From positions 31,084 through 95,083 of the forward strand of contig JAKZJZ010000085.1 of the NCBI GenBank assembly GCA_022702705.1: a stretch of DNA of 64,000 bases, in the 5' to 3' direction. This DNA is from Papilionanthe hookeriana x Papilionanthe teres (Eukaryota > Streptophyta > Magnoliopsida > Asparagales > Orchidaceae). The position numbers were made by a program, and so were the translations under genes. Every line of letters starts with the position of its first letter. Position 1 is the stretch's first letter. The notes under the pieces are model-generated. The model saw only the letters and a program-made list of their open reading frames with translations. It did not search any database and was not told the origin of the DNA. This document shows positions 23,735 to 35,905 of the stretch, one piece after another.

Positions 23735-25259
23735 TAATGCCTCTCTCCATTTTAATAAGATAATTCGATTTCAAAAATCGGTAGTGTATCATGTCCCTAG
23801 TGGATCAAACTACCCTTCTTTCCGTTGAAATATATGTTCATTTCTACCTTGAACAAGTACGGTAGCATTCTCTCGAATTTAGGAGCCTTGTTTAGACACC
23901 CTAAATAGAGAGGTTTCGAGATCCTTTTACCTCGTTTCGGGTGGGGTGGGCCCCACTATAGGTATTAGTTTAGGAGCAGCCTTGCGAATTCGAAGTTTCT
24001 CTGAACTTTCTCTTCCTTTTCAGTTCCTAATCAATTCTTTTACCACTTCTACAACTCTCCTTCTTTTAATAATTCTTCGTCTGTGAACAAATCTTTTAAG
24101 AAAAACAATTATCTAAATAAATTTTCTTTTAATACCGCAAATGCACTAAGATAAACAAAAATGTGTTCGGACTCTTTCTTTTGCGTCATAAGTTTTACGA
24201 CAGAAGAAGCACGATTCGGGGACTAACACTTGGAATGCATACTGCCGAAATGAAAGCCCAAAAACTGATCTTCTCAGCCGTGTGGTGGACCTGTTGTGTT
24301 CGAGGACGAGCGCTGATAATGGAATCATTCGATTAGGACAAGGATTCGGGACACGACATCAAAATCCCCGATATCCTCTCTCTTTTCACTCACATGCAAT
24401 GCCAGCGAGCGAAGCCGTTGATTGAGTTTAACCTCGAGTCGACTGCGTGAATTCCTCCTGCTGAAGATTCCAGCGGGAGTACGCATTCGTAAAAGGGCTG
24501 ACATTGCTACCCCCAACCGGGTCTAGTTGTCTGCGCACCTACCCCAGCTTCTGGACTAAAGGGAAAGAATTCGGAAGCGTGATGAACTTGTTGCCGTGGG
24601 GTACGGATCTTCACCGCCAAAACCACATTTTTGAAATCGGGTCCGGCTCGAGAATTCCATCAACGACACGGACTCGGAGGAAGAACGAGAAGTAGAAGGA
24701 TTGCTAGAAGGCCAGAGCTGCTGAAGTTGCTTTCTTGGAGGAAATCCCGGAAACTGCCAGGGTATGCACATTTGCTGAATACATACCACTTTTAGGAGAA
24801 TGGGTCCATCCTCTCTGCCGTAGAGGGCGAGAAAATGTCATAAGTGCTTCTGCTTTGCCTCGGCCACATATTACAACGATGGTCGTAATAAAGGGCTAGA
24901 AGTCGCCATTTTTCATTGCCAAAAACTTGATAGAAAAGTTAGCAAAGAAAGAAAAATGCCGCAATATCGAGAGATTTTAAGAAGGATAGGGCGGGTGCCG
25001 GCCAAGTCCGTCTTGGGCCACAGTAGAACACACTTTATCGCTGCGGAAAAGCCAAAATAAGAGAATGAAAGCTAGTCTTTTTGTTGTTGTTTCAGGACTA
25101 CAAATTAGGGAGGATACCACCTTGAACCCACAAGCTGTAGAAGGAAGTATGGCGTCCCCTTCTCGGACAATTAAGATTAAAGCAATGACACGAGAAGGAA
25201 AGTCTCGTCGGGGAGACTTGAGTCCGAAGAAAGTGCTACCGCAGTGAAGGGGACTCATG
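23735..25259 (+). other. Element B 5' leader, possible decayed ORF1
   Basis: About 1.5 kb between PBS and gag. The first 230 bp match element A's leader (47,876-48,101), including 'ggtgggg' near 23,945. Legume Ogre elements carry an ORF of unknown role upstream of gag. Here I see only short frames (for example 24,504-24,695 on plus) without a motif. Dense frames on both strands at 24,325-25,258 suggest decayed coding sequence, but I cannot name a product. Confidence 0.45.
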
Positions 25260-26740
25260 AGAAGGAAACCGACGGCTATCGCATGACAACTGCAAAGATG
25301 TACGAGAAAGACCCATGAGATGCTATGGAAAAGCTAGAGCGATATTCGGTGATTAGCAAAAGAAAGGAAAGAAAAATTCGGAGATGAAGTCGACTCGTCG
25401 AGTTCATGGATGATGAATATGCAGAAATTAACATGGTTGAAACACGAGCTTCGTCGGCTTCACGAGTGCTCCTGCGGCGCGAAAGAGAAGAGCTGGAAGT
25501 AATGAGGATGCGCTTGAGGGAGAAAGATGATACGATCGCCCCGAATAGCCAAAAGGATGGAAGAGATGGTGACCCTAGCCACTCTCCGAGTCAGGTTCAA
25601 CCCCAAGAAACACCCCTAGAAGTTATTCACGTATAGACGGAGGAAAGGGAGTGCATCCGTCGACGGGGATGATTAATTAAAAAAGGATGCAACACGAAAG
25701 CATGATTCGGAAAAGGATATCAAGGACATGGTGGAACGAGCGGTGCGAAAGCCTTAGCACAATCAAAAGAAGCGGGACATCCATTCGGATGGGTAGACCT
25801 TACCCCGAAAGGAGTCGACGCTTTTCGATATCGAAAGGCTTAAATGCCACCTGCGATCCCAAGACCTTTGATGGAACGGAAACCCTCGATATGTTGCACA
25901 TTTTAATTTTTTCCGGTTGTTGCAATGCGGTGAAGTGATGCTTTACTCTTCAGAGCAATTTGTCGACGCTTTGTCAGGGATCGCCTTTAATTGGTATGCG
26001 AAATTACCAAACGGTTCGGTGAAGACATTTTCAGAGTTAAGAGAACCTCTTCATCGAGCGATTTGCGGAGCTCGACACCACATCACTATAGGTGATTTAG
26101 TGGTAGAGAGCGAAGCCGAACGAAACTTTGGTGGACTACATACTTCGATGGAGGAATCTAAGTATGAAGTGTGAGCCAAGCTACGAAACAACATGCGGTC
26201 GGCATTTTACTGAAGAGCATTAAATGGCACATTAGCACTTCTCCTCGAGGATTTACTTATTAAGACTTTCGAGAAGTTGTTAAACGAGGCGGAAGCTTGC
26301 GGGGGCGAAGCAATTAAGTTTCACCGACGAAACAAACAAACAGAAGCCCGTGAAAACTTTTGAAAAGAAGTCCGAGATCGTAGCAGCATTCGATAAAGGC
26401 AAGCGGCCAATACAAATACGCAGACGACGCAACAAGCTGACGAGTGCCGACGGCAACCCGAGCTGGCTATCGGTCATCTCGACGGTATGAACAACCGCCT
26501 CGTCCCTGACGTACGTTAAGGGAGCTTCTGAGCAGGAAGTATCCGTTCAAGAATGAGGCGAGTGCTGAAAATGTTCCGCCGGTCTGATGAAGACTCCAGA
26601 TTTCAGTGCCGAGCACAGAAACCGGGAAAAGTCGACAAGAAAGGTGATCCCAACTTTTGCCCTTACCACGGATGCTTGGACACAAGATAGAAGATTGCAT
26701 GCAGCCCAAAAGTTGGCTCAACTATAATCTTCGAAAAGGG
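25260..26740 (+). pseudogene. Element B gag, broken
   Basis: Gag forms the virus-like particle and binds the element's RNA. The N-terminal part at 25,406-25,636 has INMVETRASS followed by a charged coiled-coil-like stretch and ends PLEVIHV, matching INMVETRSKSS ... EIIHI of element A's gag (63,420-63,660). The capsid part at 25,860-26,174 has KTFDGTETLDM, then ALSGIAFNWYAKLPNGSVKTF, the conserved retrotransposon gag core. A zinc-knuckle-like segment with CPYHG ... KIEDC wording is split by frame breaks at about 26,650-26,700. At least five frame changes interrupt it. Confidence 0.82.
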
Positions 26741-27599
26741 AATATAACGATCCGAAGGAATACATGAAGGAACCCCCGAAGGAGGTTCGTCGATATTATC
26801 TCGACGGATCTCATTGTTACGATAGATCTATGCGGCCGATGATGGATGAATTTTGCTGGACAAAGTTTTGAAAAGAAGATTTTGGATCACATCCAAACCA
26901 CTTCGGTGCGAGCCTCGATTCAGAGTTCGAAACTGTCCAGTCGGCATTATCACTTGTGATAGAAGAACTACCTCAACGAGACGATTAAAGAAAAGAAGAA
27001 AATTGATGAAGAAGAGAAGACCGATGCTCTACGAGGCTAGACTAGGAAATTTCTTTATCCTAGGATAGTTGTTTTCCGATTCGGGGAGAAATCCCTCGAA
27101 CCTCGGCCTACTGTATGATTATCTTTCCTCCGGTGGGATCTTATAATGATAAGGGTTATGGCGTTGGCTACGTTTTGTTGTTTCTAACGATTACGTAACT
27201 AGCGGCAAACCAACTGTCCGGACATCGATTCGATGCAAGTAACAATTCTCGAATCATACACGATCTCGACGATCGCAGTAATGAAGAAGACATCCATAAA
27301 GGGAGGCTACGAGAGTTCAACGAAGCAATGAATGTTGTTGCGAGTTTTCGAGGAGCTCCGATCCGCAATAGAGTTAGAGCCTTCGGGCTACGAAGCTAAT
27401 CCGGGAAGAACTGTCATCCGTTTCGGAAACACCGGCAAGCCTGATACAGTTTGGAAGAAATCACAGAAGTCAACTTAAGAAGTGGAAGAGTTCTACCTCA
27501 GGGAATGGGTCCGAAGGACAAGGAAGCCGGGCGGTTGTTCGGAAGAACCAACCCCGGCAGAAGAAATACCCATTCGGGAAGAAGCCCGAGACACATGGA
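26741..27599 (+). other. Element B gag-protease linker
   Basis: The region lies between the gag knuckle and the protease. Short open pieces (26,853-27,068 and unlabelled frames to 27,600) are basic and polar with no recognised domain. One piece at 27,440-27,520 reads ITEVNLRSGRVLPQG, wording typical of the gag-protease spacer in Tat elements. Frames shift repeatedly. Confidence 0.5.
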
Positions 27600-28200
27600 A
27601 ATAAAGTGGATTACAATGAGCTAGCCCATCTTAGGAAACTACCGGCCCCCGGCGGGCATGTCTACCGGTGCTCTCATCTTATCGAAAGGGAGGTGAGAGA
27701 AGCTGCGATTAAGGCCTTGCGATCCGGAGAAATTTGCTTAGCTCGAATGACGGAGATTCCTTAGATGAGGTTTGCTCGTTAAAGGAACGACGAGGTGTTA
27801 CCTTCACGGACGGTGATGTAACGCAGGACGGTCGATCACGGCCGGCCAGTTGTACATTTCGGTCACGATCGGAAAGTTTATGCTCTCGAGTATTGGTGGA
27901 TCAGGAGCATCGATCAATATAATGAATCTTCGAACGCTAGCATACTTGAAATTGATGCTTGCGAGCTCGAAACGGACAAAATGTTATTAAGGATTCAACT
28001 AGAAAGGGAGAAGAGCCCTCGGATCGATATATACAACTAATGAAGACCGGTGACTTGGCAAAGACAACGCGAAATTTCACATATTGATTCGAAACGTCAT
28101 TCAACGCTCTCTTGGGCCGACCATGGATACATGAAAATGGATGGTACCATCATCCCTACATCGGTGCATCAAATACTACGACGGAGGGGAACGGTGCATC
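27600..28200 (+). pseudogene. Element B aspartic protease, broken
   Basis: The retropepsin-like enzyme cuts the gag-pol polyprotein. The active-site loop region lies at 27,885-27,935, where VLVD is followed by a disrupted glycine and, one frame on, GASINIMN. Further on come FNALLGRPWI and IHENG at 28,090-28,145 and the SLHR/SVHQ-like end near 28,165. These are the standard landmarks of the Tat-lineage protease (D-G-A-S-I-N, then NALLGRPWIH). A frameshift lies in the catalytic loop itself. Confidence 0.75.
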
Positions 28201-29149
28201 AAAGGTGACTTACGACCATTTTCTATACACTGAAATTGGAATCCATGAAGATGCGGCTTAATGCACTTCCTCACGAAGAAAACAATCTTCTCGAGATGCC
28301 ATAACAAATGAAGCAAAGGATGTTCGGGACGACGAAGAACCTGAAGTTCTAATCCAACAATCACTCACCACTCCCTTACGGCGAGATGGTGAAGGTTTCT
28401 CACAACTCGCATCCGAGTCGAGGCCGGGGACGGGGCCGTGGTAGAGACGTTAAGGCAGGTTGGACGGAGGAAGCCGGCCATCAATGTTGATTGGGAAGAT
28501 AGTTTCGAAGAAGAAAAAGAGATCGAAAGAAGCGACAACAATAAGTCGGAAGAAACGCAATTCGGGGATCTCTCTCGAAGATGAAAAGAACGAGGAATAT
28601 AAATCGATGTACGGAAAGATTAACCACTATATACATACTATGACCTGACCCAGAATCCATTCTAATAAGATCGAGGGTATGGTGTTCAAAGAGGTACGTA
28701 GCGGCGGTGCAAAGCCCATCGGAATTCTACGTGGTACTCCTTCCTCTTAAGCGAAAATAATGTACAATTTGAAGATGCTACTCCATCAGAATTAATGGAA
28801 TTACCTTTTAGGTGGTACGCCACTTTGTTGAAAATTTAATTCGGCGTGGTTTCTTACCTCGACAATGGACGAGCCAATCATAACATTTGAAAATTTATGG
28901 AATAACTCGGTCGTCCGCCCAATTCAAAGCATGGTCTCGGATTCGACACGGTAGGATCGGTTGACGATACTGAATTTTGCTTGGTTGTCACTTGCGAGTC
29001 TAATGAAAACTGCATGGAAACTATAGAAGAATTTGAAGATTTACAAATTGGAAAAGCTCCACTTTTCGAAGAAGGGAATCAAATCTACAATAGATGAGTT
29101 AACGGAAGTTAACCGTGCTAGAGAAGAGCCTGAATACCTTTGTTAGCTC
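28201..29149 (+). other. Element B protease-RT spacer
   Basis: About 0.95 kb of decayed polyprotein sequence. It contains glycine/arginine-rich wording at about 28,415-28,445 and a lysine/glutamate-rich open piece at 28,460-28,648. I recognise no domain. Ogre elements have a long spacer here. Confidence 0.5.
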
Positions 29150-30140
29150 CTTACTCGATAAAGAAAACTCCGAGGAAATAATCGAGTTATTAATGGAATT
29201 TAAAACTGTTTTGCTTGGAGCTATGATGAGATACCGGGATTAGCTCACAGAGGTCGCGGTCCATAAGCTAGGAGTGGATCCTACTTCTATTCCGGTCAGA
29301 CGAGTCCCGAAGGAATGCGTCTAGAAATCGAACAACAAGTCATAACTGAAGTTAAAAAGCTAATGAATCTCTTAGAATTTGTCCGTGAAGAACAATACCC
29401 GACTTGGTTGTGATGGTGCCGGTCGGGGAAGAAGAATGGTCGAATCGAAATTTGTGTAGATTTCGAGAGATTTAAACGAGGCATGTCCAAAAGATGAATT
29501 CCCTCTGAGTCCGGAATTAATGATCGACATTGCTTCAGCACATGAAATATTCTCATTCATGGATGGATCTCCGGGATACAACCGGATAAAAATGGCGCCG
29601 GAGAAGATGAAAAACTTACGGCATTCGAACGCCGATCGGAGTATATTATTTTACACGGTGATGTCATTCGGAGTGAAGAACGCGGGAGCAACCTACCGAG
29701 AGAGCAATGACAAGAATTTTTTATGATCTCTCATCCACAGTAAAGTCGAATGCTACGTGGACGATGTAGTTGTAGCGAAAGTAAAAGGAAAACCACACGT
29801 ATGATTTGAGAATTGTTTTCGAATGATTAAGACAATTTAACCTTAAGATGAATCCTTAAAATGCGCCTTCGGCGTCACCTCCGGGAAATTCTTAGGATTC
29901 GTTGTCGAACATCGTGGTATTGAAATCGACTTGGAAAAGATTAAAGCTATCTTAGAAATGCTACCTCCCAAAACCTTAAAACAATACGATCTTTTAAAGG
30001 GGAAGCTGGCATATCTTCGACGCTTTATATCAAACTTGTCGAGGGTAGGTGTCGGCCTTTCTCGGCATTAGTTAAAAAGGATGCAAATTTATTTAGGAAG
30101 AGAAATGTGAGGAAAGGCCTTTGAGGACATTAAATAATAT
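29150..30140 (+). pseudogene. Element B reverse transcriptase, broken
   Basis: Copies the element RNA into DNA. Landmarks in order: FAWSYDEIPGL at 29,211-29,243; KNGRIEICVDF at 29,433-29,465 (first catalytic aspartate region); IFSFMDGSPGYNRIKMAPE at 29,550-29,605; VMSFGVKNAGATY at 29,660-29,698; CYVDDVVV at 29,752-29,775 (the YxDD catalytic pair); SGKFLGFVVEHRGIEID at 29,884-29,930. The wording is that of Tat/Ogre RT. At least four frame breaks lie between these blocks. Both YxDD aspartates are present in the DNA. Confidence 0.88.
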
Positions 30141-30589
30141 TTAATGACACCTCATTGTCTTAGCAGCCCCGAGTCTCGGGTAGACCGTTGATACTTTATA
30201 CCGCGGCTTTAGACGACTCACTCGGGTATTGCCCAGGTCAATGATGAGGTAAAGAAAATGCTCTTTACTACCTAAGCCGTCGTTTACTTCGATGGAAGTA
30301 AAATATCCCACAATTGAAAAGCAGCATTTTGACGATCTTCGTCTCTCGAAAACTCGGGCTTTTACCGCGCGCCTCATAAGGTCGACTTGATCTCAAAATT
30401 TAATCCATTGCAATACTTGATGACCCGTCCAACACTTTAAATGGAACTTGCCAGGTGGTCAATGATATTATTACAATTCGATATAACTTTGTGCCTTTTC
30501 GTGCGTAAAGGGACAAGTCTGATAAACTTCCTGTAGCACACCCTTTGCGGCGAAACTCCTCTCGGTATTGATTTGCCGGATGTACAAAT
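30141..30589 (+). pseudogene. Element B first RNase H / RT connection, broken
   Basis: Read with frame changes, 30,180-30,420 gives RPLILYTAALDDSLGY, then YYLSRRLL and a segment ending near YLM at 30,420, the RNase H-fold domain that follows RT in all Ty3/gypsy elements. 30,430-30,545 continues RPTL, LARWSMILLQFDI, and the end of this module before the second RNase H. Catalytic residues cannot be confirmed because of the frameshifts. Confidence 0.7.
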
Positions 30590-30990
30590 AATGAGCTTAG
30601 AGAATACGATGATCGGGTGGGGTATATTTTGATGGAGCATTTTCGGCGCTAAGACGAAGAATCGCAAGTGATAGTGCTCGGTAAGACGGGAATCGAGTAA
30701 TCTTTATAACACGGAGCGGGGGATGTTTAAGGTCTCCTACCACTTGACGAGCCATGTACAAAAATGAAGCGAATACGAAGCTCTCATAACGGGTAGATTA
30801 ATTATGACTAAATGGGGATAACAAACATCAACATCTACGGGGATTGTCGGGTTAATCATCCAACTGATCTTAGAACAATACAGAATTTTAAAACCGAACT
30901 CGGCAATACTTGGTGTCTTAATACGATTGTTCGAATAGATTCCGAATAGCGACGATCTACAAATTCCCAGGAAAGAAAATGCTTTAGCGG
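30590..30990 (+). pseudogene. Element B second (archaeal-type) RNase H, broken
   Basis: A second RNase H module sits between the RT-linked RNase H and integrase. It starts with an IFFDGA-like strand at about 30,626-30,645 (the first catalytic aspartate in FDGA) and has a NEAEYEALI-type block at 30,765-30,790, where one base is missing in GCG-AATAC. An extra RNase H in this position is known from the Tat lineage (Ogre, Retand, Tat), where it has been described as archaeal-type. This module is one of the main reasons for placing B in Tat/Ogre. Confidence 0.72.
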
Positions 30991-32370
30991 TCCGTTAGCC
31001 GCCACCATAGGGAATTTGCTGCTTTGCAAGATGAATCGGTAGAAAGTGTCGGTTTAAGGACGGCAGGTCCCCATAACGGCTCGACATGGATATGATACAC
31101 AAATTAGAAAAAGAAGAATCAGTTGCGGTAACAAAAAACACGAGAAGATTGACGACGACCATTAATAGACTACTTGCAAACAGGAAAACTACCGGACGAT
31201 GAGTCGTTAGCCGAAATCGAGATCGAGAAAAAAACTCGTCTTTACACATTAATAAACAACACATTATACGGAAGGTCTTTCGATCGAATGTGGCTGGTGC
31301 TACAGCGGGTGCAGAGGCCCGTGGGGGTAGAGGTGCATTCAGGACTCTGTGGCGCTCCACCGGTCGAATTAGAAAATGAAAGAAAATTAAAATGCTAAGT
31401 GTCACAAGCCCTCGATGGCGGCCCCATGAAAATCGCCGAAGTACATCACCAATGCCATGTGCACGAGTGGTTCTACACCAACCTCGAATGTGCTACATCC
31501 GACAATTGCGTCATGGCCATTTGAATGTTGGGGGCCTGAATATAGTGGGTCCAATAGAACCACCATCTTCGAAAGGACAACGCTTCATTCTTGCGGCTAC
31601 GATTACTTTTCCCAGTGGGCGAGAGCGGTTCCGCTCCCGGAAAGTGAAAGCACACCACGTGCTACGGTTTTCAAGAACCAAGTTGTCTACCATTTCGGAG
31701 TGCCGCGCGGGATCATCTCAGATAATGGAGTCAGCATTCGAAGCATGCAAAGTGATAATTTTGTCAGGAGACAGGTCGGCGCGGTATTAATAATTTACTA
31801 TCCGAGCAAAGCTACTGGGTAAGGGCTTTTAATAAAACTCTCGTTCAAATTTTAAAGAAAACTTTTGGACGATAATAAAAGAAATTGACACGAGAAGTTA
31901 TTAGAAGCCTTATGTTCTGGACAACCTTTAGAACTCCCTCGAGCTACACCTTACGCTCTAGTGTATGGAGTCAGGCGATGTTACCCTTAGAGTCCGGCTT
32001 CCTTAATAAATTGCGATTTGCAAACAAAATCAAGACAGAGAATGCCAAATTATGACTAGAAGAATTAGAAAGCCTGGAAGGGAAAAGACTTGCGGCGCGA
32101 CGGGAATTTAGAACTATGCAGTAAAATCAGTTCGAAGCCTTGTGACGGACGGTACGCCCCAAAGAACCTTGAAAGTTGGTGATGCAGTTCTCGTTCTCAA
32201 GAGACCTATCCTTGCACACCGTAAGATAGGAGGAAAATTTGAACCCACTTGGGAAGGACCGTTTGTGGTTGAAGCAGTATGCTCGGGAGGCTCTTACCGG
32301 CTAGTGAATTTCCAAGGAGCGACATAATAACGATCAACGGACGATACTTGAAGAAGTATTACGCTACCTG
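30991..32370 (+). pseudogene. Element B integrase, broken
   Basis: Inserts the cDNA into the host genome. N-terminal part at 31,160-31,400: INYLQTGKLPDDESLAEI, then YTLINNTLYGRSFD. Core at 31,500-31,820: ASWPFECWGPEYSG (the first D of the usual GID/MD motif is changed), DYFSQWARAVPL, VVYHFGVPRGIISDNG (second catalytic D in SDNG), and a YYPSKATG-like block where a YHPQANGQ motif is expected. C-terminal part at 32,142-32,327: VLVLKRPILAHRK and FEPTWEGPFVV, the GPF/Y domain. Several frameshifts. Lineage wording is Tat/Ogre. Confidence 0.85.
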
Positions 32371-34616
32371 ATGTTTGAAAGACAGAATTCTTCATCCCTA
32401 GAAGCACGGGCGAAGTAATTACTTGTAGTAAGGTCCCCGACAAAAATAATAAAAATGTCTTTGAAATAAATAAAATCGTAATAATTAAGTTTTCCTTGTT
32501 CTCTCTTCCAAATCAAAATTTTTTTTCGATCTTTTCCCACTTCATTCCTGTTGAATTTAAAAATATAAAAGGAATAATAAAAAAAAGAAAAATAAAATGC
32601 TCAATAACATTTTCTTAATGTTCTTGTTCTTAATCTGACCCACGATCCTTTTCCTTGTTTTTCGCGGGGAAATGTCGAGACGAGCGGTTGGTCACCGAAC
32701 AATAGAAATGGAGTAAGCCTTGCACTCGACGAAAGAGGGTGAAAGATGGAGCGATAATGAGATTGACTCAGACTTCGCACCGGCGGGCTGCTGTCCGAGG
32801 AAGGTGAGGCGGGTCAGGTTCGGCCGAGAGGAGCTGCCCAGTCGGTGATAATGAAAGTGGTCGCTAAACCCACCGACCCGACATCGAAAGAAACAAACAA
32901 CGAGGAGGACAAGAGAATCAAGTTTGTCGTCGCTACGGCGAGAGGCCGGGCTTGGCGGGCGCCGCTCCACACGAGTCGGCGAAGAAATAAAAATTGCCGT
33001 ATCTCCAGCGAGATGTTCGCCCAAGCCGCCGGCGGACCGGCGCGACGAGGCGGTCGCTGCTGCAGGTGCGTAGCCCCGAGGATACCGGTTCGCCGGGAAC
33101 CTAAAGAAAGAGCCAGCTCTAGGATAACGAGAGAGACCAGGAAATCTCAAGAAGATCAGAAGAAGGAAGGCTACCATGCCACCGAGGATAAAGCCACCGG
33201 TAAAGCATAACAGCATTGCGGGAGGCAGCCCGGGAGGGGGATGTCTATGGAGACCATCCACGAGGAGTGAGGTATGCGGAGAACGCGAAGGGATTGAGCC
33301 ATATATCCCACGGTCATCACCGGGCCTCGCCATTTACGGATTATTCAAGAATACGAGCTAGAAAGAATGCGGGGTGTCGGCAAACTTTTGAATACTTAAG
33401 AGAGGATTAGGCGGGGAGGATCGATATCTTCAGAAGGCACTGAGCTACATACAAACGTGTTCTGGAATACGAACAACAACAAATCGTGGAGTACGCATCC
33501 GGGATTTGAAGAATGGAGTCGAGCAGGCCGCCTAAGAAAACACCTACTCGGAACCCGGAGATGGATGCCGGGGAAGGGAGAATTACGATACGATGGATCT
33601 TCATGGCAACAACGGAAACGGGAAGGGAAACCAGGAATACTCGATCATGGCAAGGTAGACCCAATGCCATTAGTCATCAAAAGGATGGTAAAGAGAATGA
33701 TAACATGGGGAGTACGCGGCGGATTGCATACCCGACAATTGCATCATTTAACATTTACAAGAAGGGTATTATGCCAACACATAGATCATCATGACTTTGT
33801 CGAGACCTTTATACAGTTTCTTTTCGAACGAGTGTATATCATGTTCGGATATGACCTCTGGATAGCGAGGAGACGCGGTGAATTCCGAGGGCCGGTAAAG
33901 ATCACACCATTACCGGTAGGTTCCGTCTGGCAATCACACGAAAGGGCAACGGAGCGGATGTCGCTAAACATTGCATACCGGGAGTACCAATGAAGCGGAT
34001 CTCGGTTACTTTCGAAGGATGGATGATAGGAAAGCACCTTACCACTTCCGGCCGAGACCCGAGCTAGAGAGCCTCCGGCCTTACGGTGGCTGAGTTGCAC
34101 TGGAAAATATCACACCTCCAACGTACATCCATACAACATCTCGCACGGGGATGGCTTGGAAGGTGATGTTATTGACCATGCCTCACTATTGATGCATGGA
34201 TTTTTGACAGGTGCCTTTTTGAATGTATCGATGAAGATCATACATAGTCCGTTTTGAGCCTACATGGATTGTATGCGATGTATTCCAGATCGAGTTGTAT
34301 GATGTATCTTCAACATGATTGGAATGAAAGTGACCATGTCACATTTTTGCCTTCACCTCTTTTGTGCAAATTGGCCAGGACACGCTATTAAAGTTAAATG
34401 AACTTCGAACAAAGAACGAAGAAAAAAAGAATAAAAAAGAAAACTTTCCTTAAAAATCTAAAAGAAAAATGATGAACGCCAAATTCCTTGAAACATTAAA
34501 TGAACGATAAGGCAAATTTGAATTGTTAAAAGACAAACAAAACGAGCACGAATTTTAAATCAAATTTCAATTTCAACCTTCCAGATCTCAAATCAAATCT
34601 CAATCAAATTTCAATT
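32371..34616 (+). other. Element B post-pol region with unidentified open frames
   Basis: About 2.2 kb between integrase and the tandem array, GC-richer than the rest of the element up to about 34,100. Open frames: plus 32,845-33,210 (121 codons, rich in K, R and E), minus 32,692-33,333 (213 codons), plus 33,457-33,993 (178 codons, basic) and minus 33,789-34,100 (103 codons). I recognise none. Given that B's true genes are all frameshifted, these may be pieces of one decayed post-pol ORF. Some Tat relatives such as maize Grande carry an antisense gene in this place. From 34,380 to 34,616 the sequence is AT-rich with no ORF. Confidence 0.5.
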
Positions 34617-35905
34617 TCAACCTTCCAGATCTCAAAATACATCAAAATCAAACTTTTGGGTTTAGGGTTTTTACATCTGAGACTGCATTGCTTTAGGATT
34701 CTTTCCCTATCGCAATGAAATACATCAAAACTCAAATTCTTGGGGTTGAGGATTTTGCATCGAAGGCTTGCATTGCTTTTAGGATTCTTTCCCCATCGCA
34801 ATGAAATACATCGAACTCAAACTTTTGAGTTGAGGATTTACATACGAGCTTGCATTGCTTTAGGATTCTTTCCACAATAACGTAAAAATACATCAGAACT
34901 TCAGCTTTTTGTGGTCGAGATTTTTACATCCGAGAGCTGCATTCTTTTGGATGCTATCGCAATGAAAAACATCAAAACTCAAATTCTTAGGGTTGAGGGG
35001 ATTTTACATCCGGGGAAGCTGCATTGCTTTAGGATTCTTTCTCTATCTCAATGAAATACATCCAAACTCAAATTCTTGGGAGTTGAGGATTTTACATCGA
35101 GGCTGCATTGCTAGGATTCATTCCACTATCGCAATGAAATACATCGAAACTCAAATTCTTGGGGTTGAGGATTTTACATCCGAGGCGCATTGCTTTAGGA
35201 TTCTTTCCCTATCGCAATGAAATAGATCAAAATCAAACTTTTGGGGTTGAGGATTTTTACATCGAAGAGCGCATTGCTTTAGGATTCTTTCCCTGTCGTA
35301 ATGAAATACATCGAAATCAAACTTTTGGGGTTGAGAATTTTACATCCGAGACTGCATTGCTTTAGGATTCTTTTCCTATCGCAATGAGAAATACATCAAA
35401 ATCAAATTCTTGCGGTTGAGGATTTTACCTCCAGGGGCACACGTCTAACTTTAGGATTATTTCCACTGATAACGATGAAATACATGTCAAATTCTTGGGG
35501 TTGAGGATTTTACATCAGAGAGCGCATTGCTATGATTCTTTCACTATCGCAGAGAAATACATCAAAATCAAATTCTTGGGGTTGAGGATTTTAAATCAGA
35601 GACTACATTGCTTTAGGATTCTTTCCACACTATCGCAATGAAATACATAATCAAATTCTTGGGGTTGAGGATTTTACATCGGGCACATTGCTAGGATTTT
35701 TCTCTATGTATTCGTACATCAAAATCAAATTCTTGGGGTTGAGGATTTTACATCCGAGACTGCATTGCTTTAGGATTCTTTCCTATCGCAATGAAAAACA
35801 TCGAAATTAAACTTTGAGGTTAAGGATCTTACATCCCGATGCGCATTGCTGCGGAATCTCTCCTCGTTGTAATGATTCGATCCAATCGATTAAATTTTCT
35901 TTTGG
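34617..35905 (+). repeat. 83-bp tandem repeat array, about 16 copies, in B 3' region
   Basis: The unit is about 83 bp: 'aaatacatcaaaatcaaa', 'cttggggttgaggatttta', 'catccgagactgcattgctt', 'taggattctttccctatcgc', 'aatg'. The 'ggggttgagg' block recurs at about 34,655, 34,738, 34,824, 34,906, 34,985, 35,070, 35,158, 35,240, 35,323, 35,408, 35,492, 35,575, 35,658, 35,733, 35,813 and 35,893. Several units were deleted or extended by a few bases. Arrays between pol and the 3' LTR are a known feature of Tat/Ogre elements and a source of satellite DNA. Confidence 0.92.

Noticed and set aside
32692..33333. Membrane protein encoded on the minus strand
   Set aside because: The hydrophobic run is the antisense of lysine/glutamate-rich codons on the plus strand; no supporting conservation can be shown here.
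34617..35905. Regular repeats read as a CRISPR-like array
   Set aside because: Units are contiguous with no unique spacers, lie between pol and LTR of a retrotransposon, and the sequence is from a plant.
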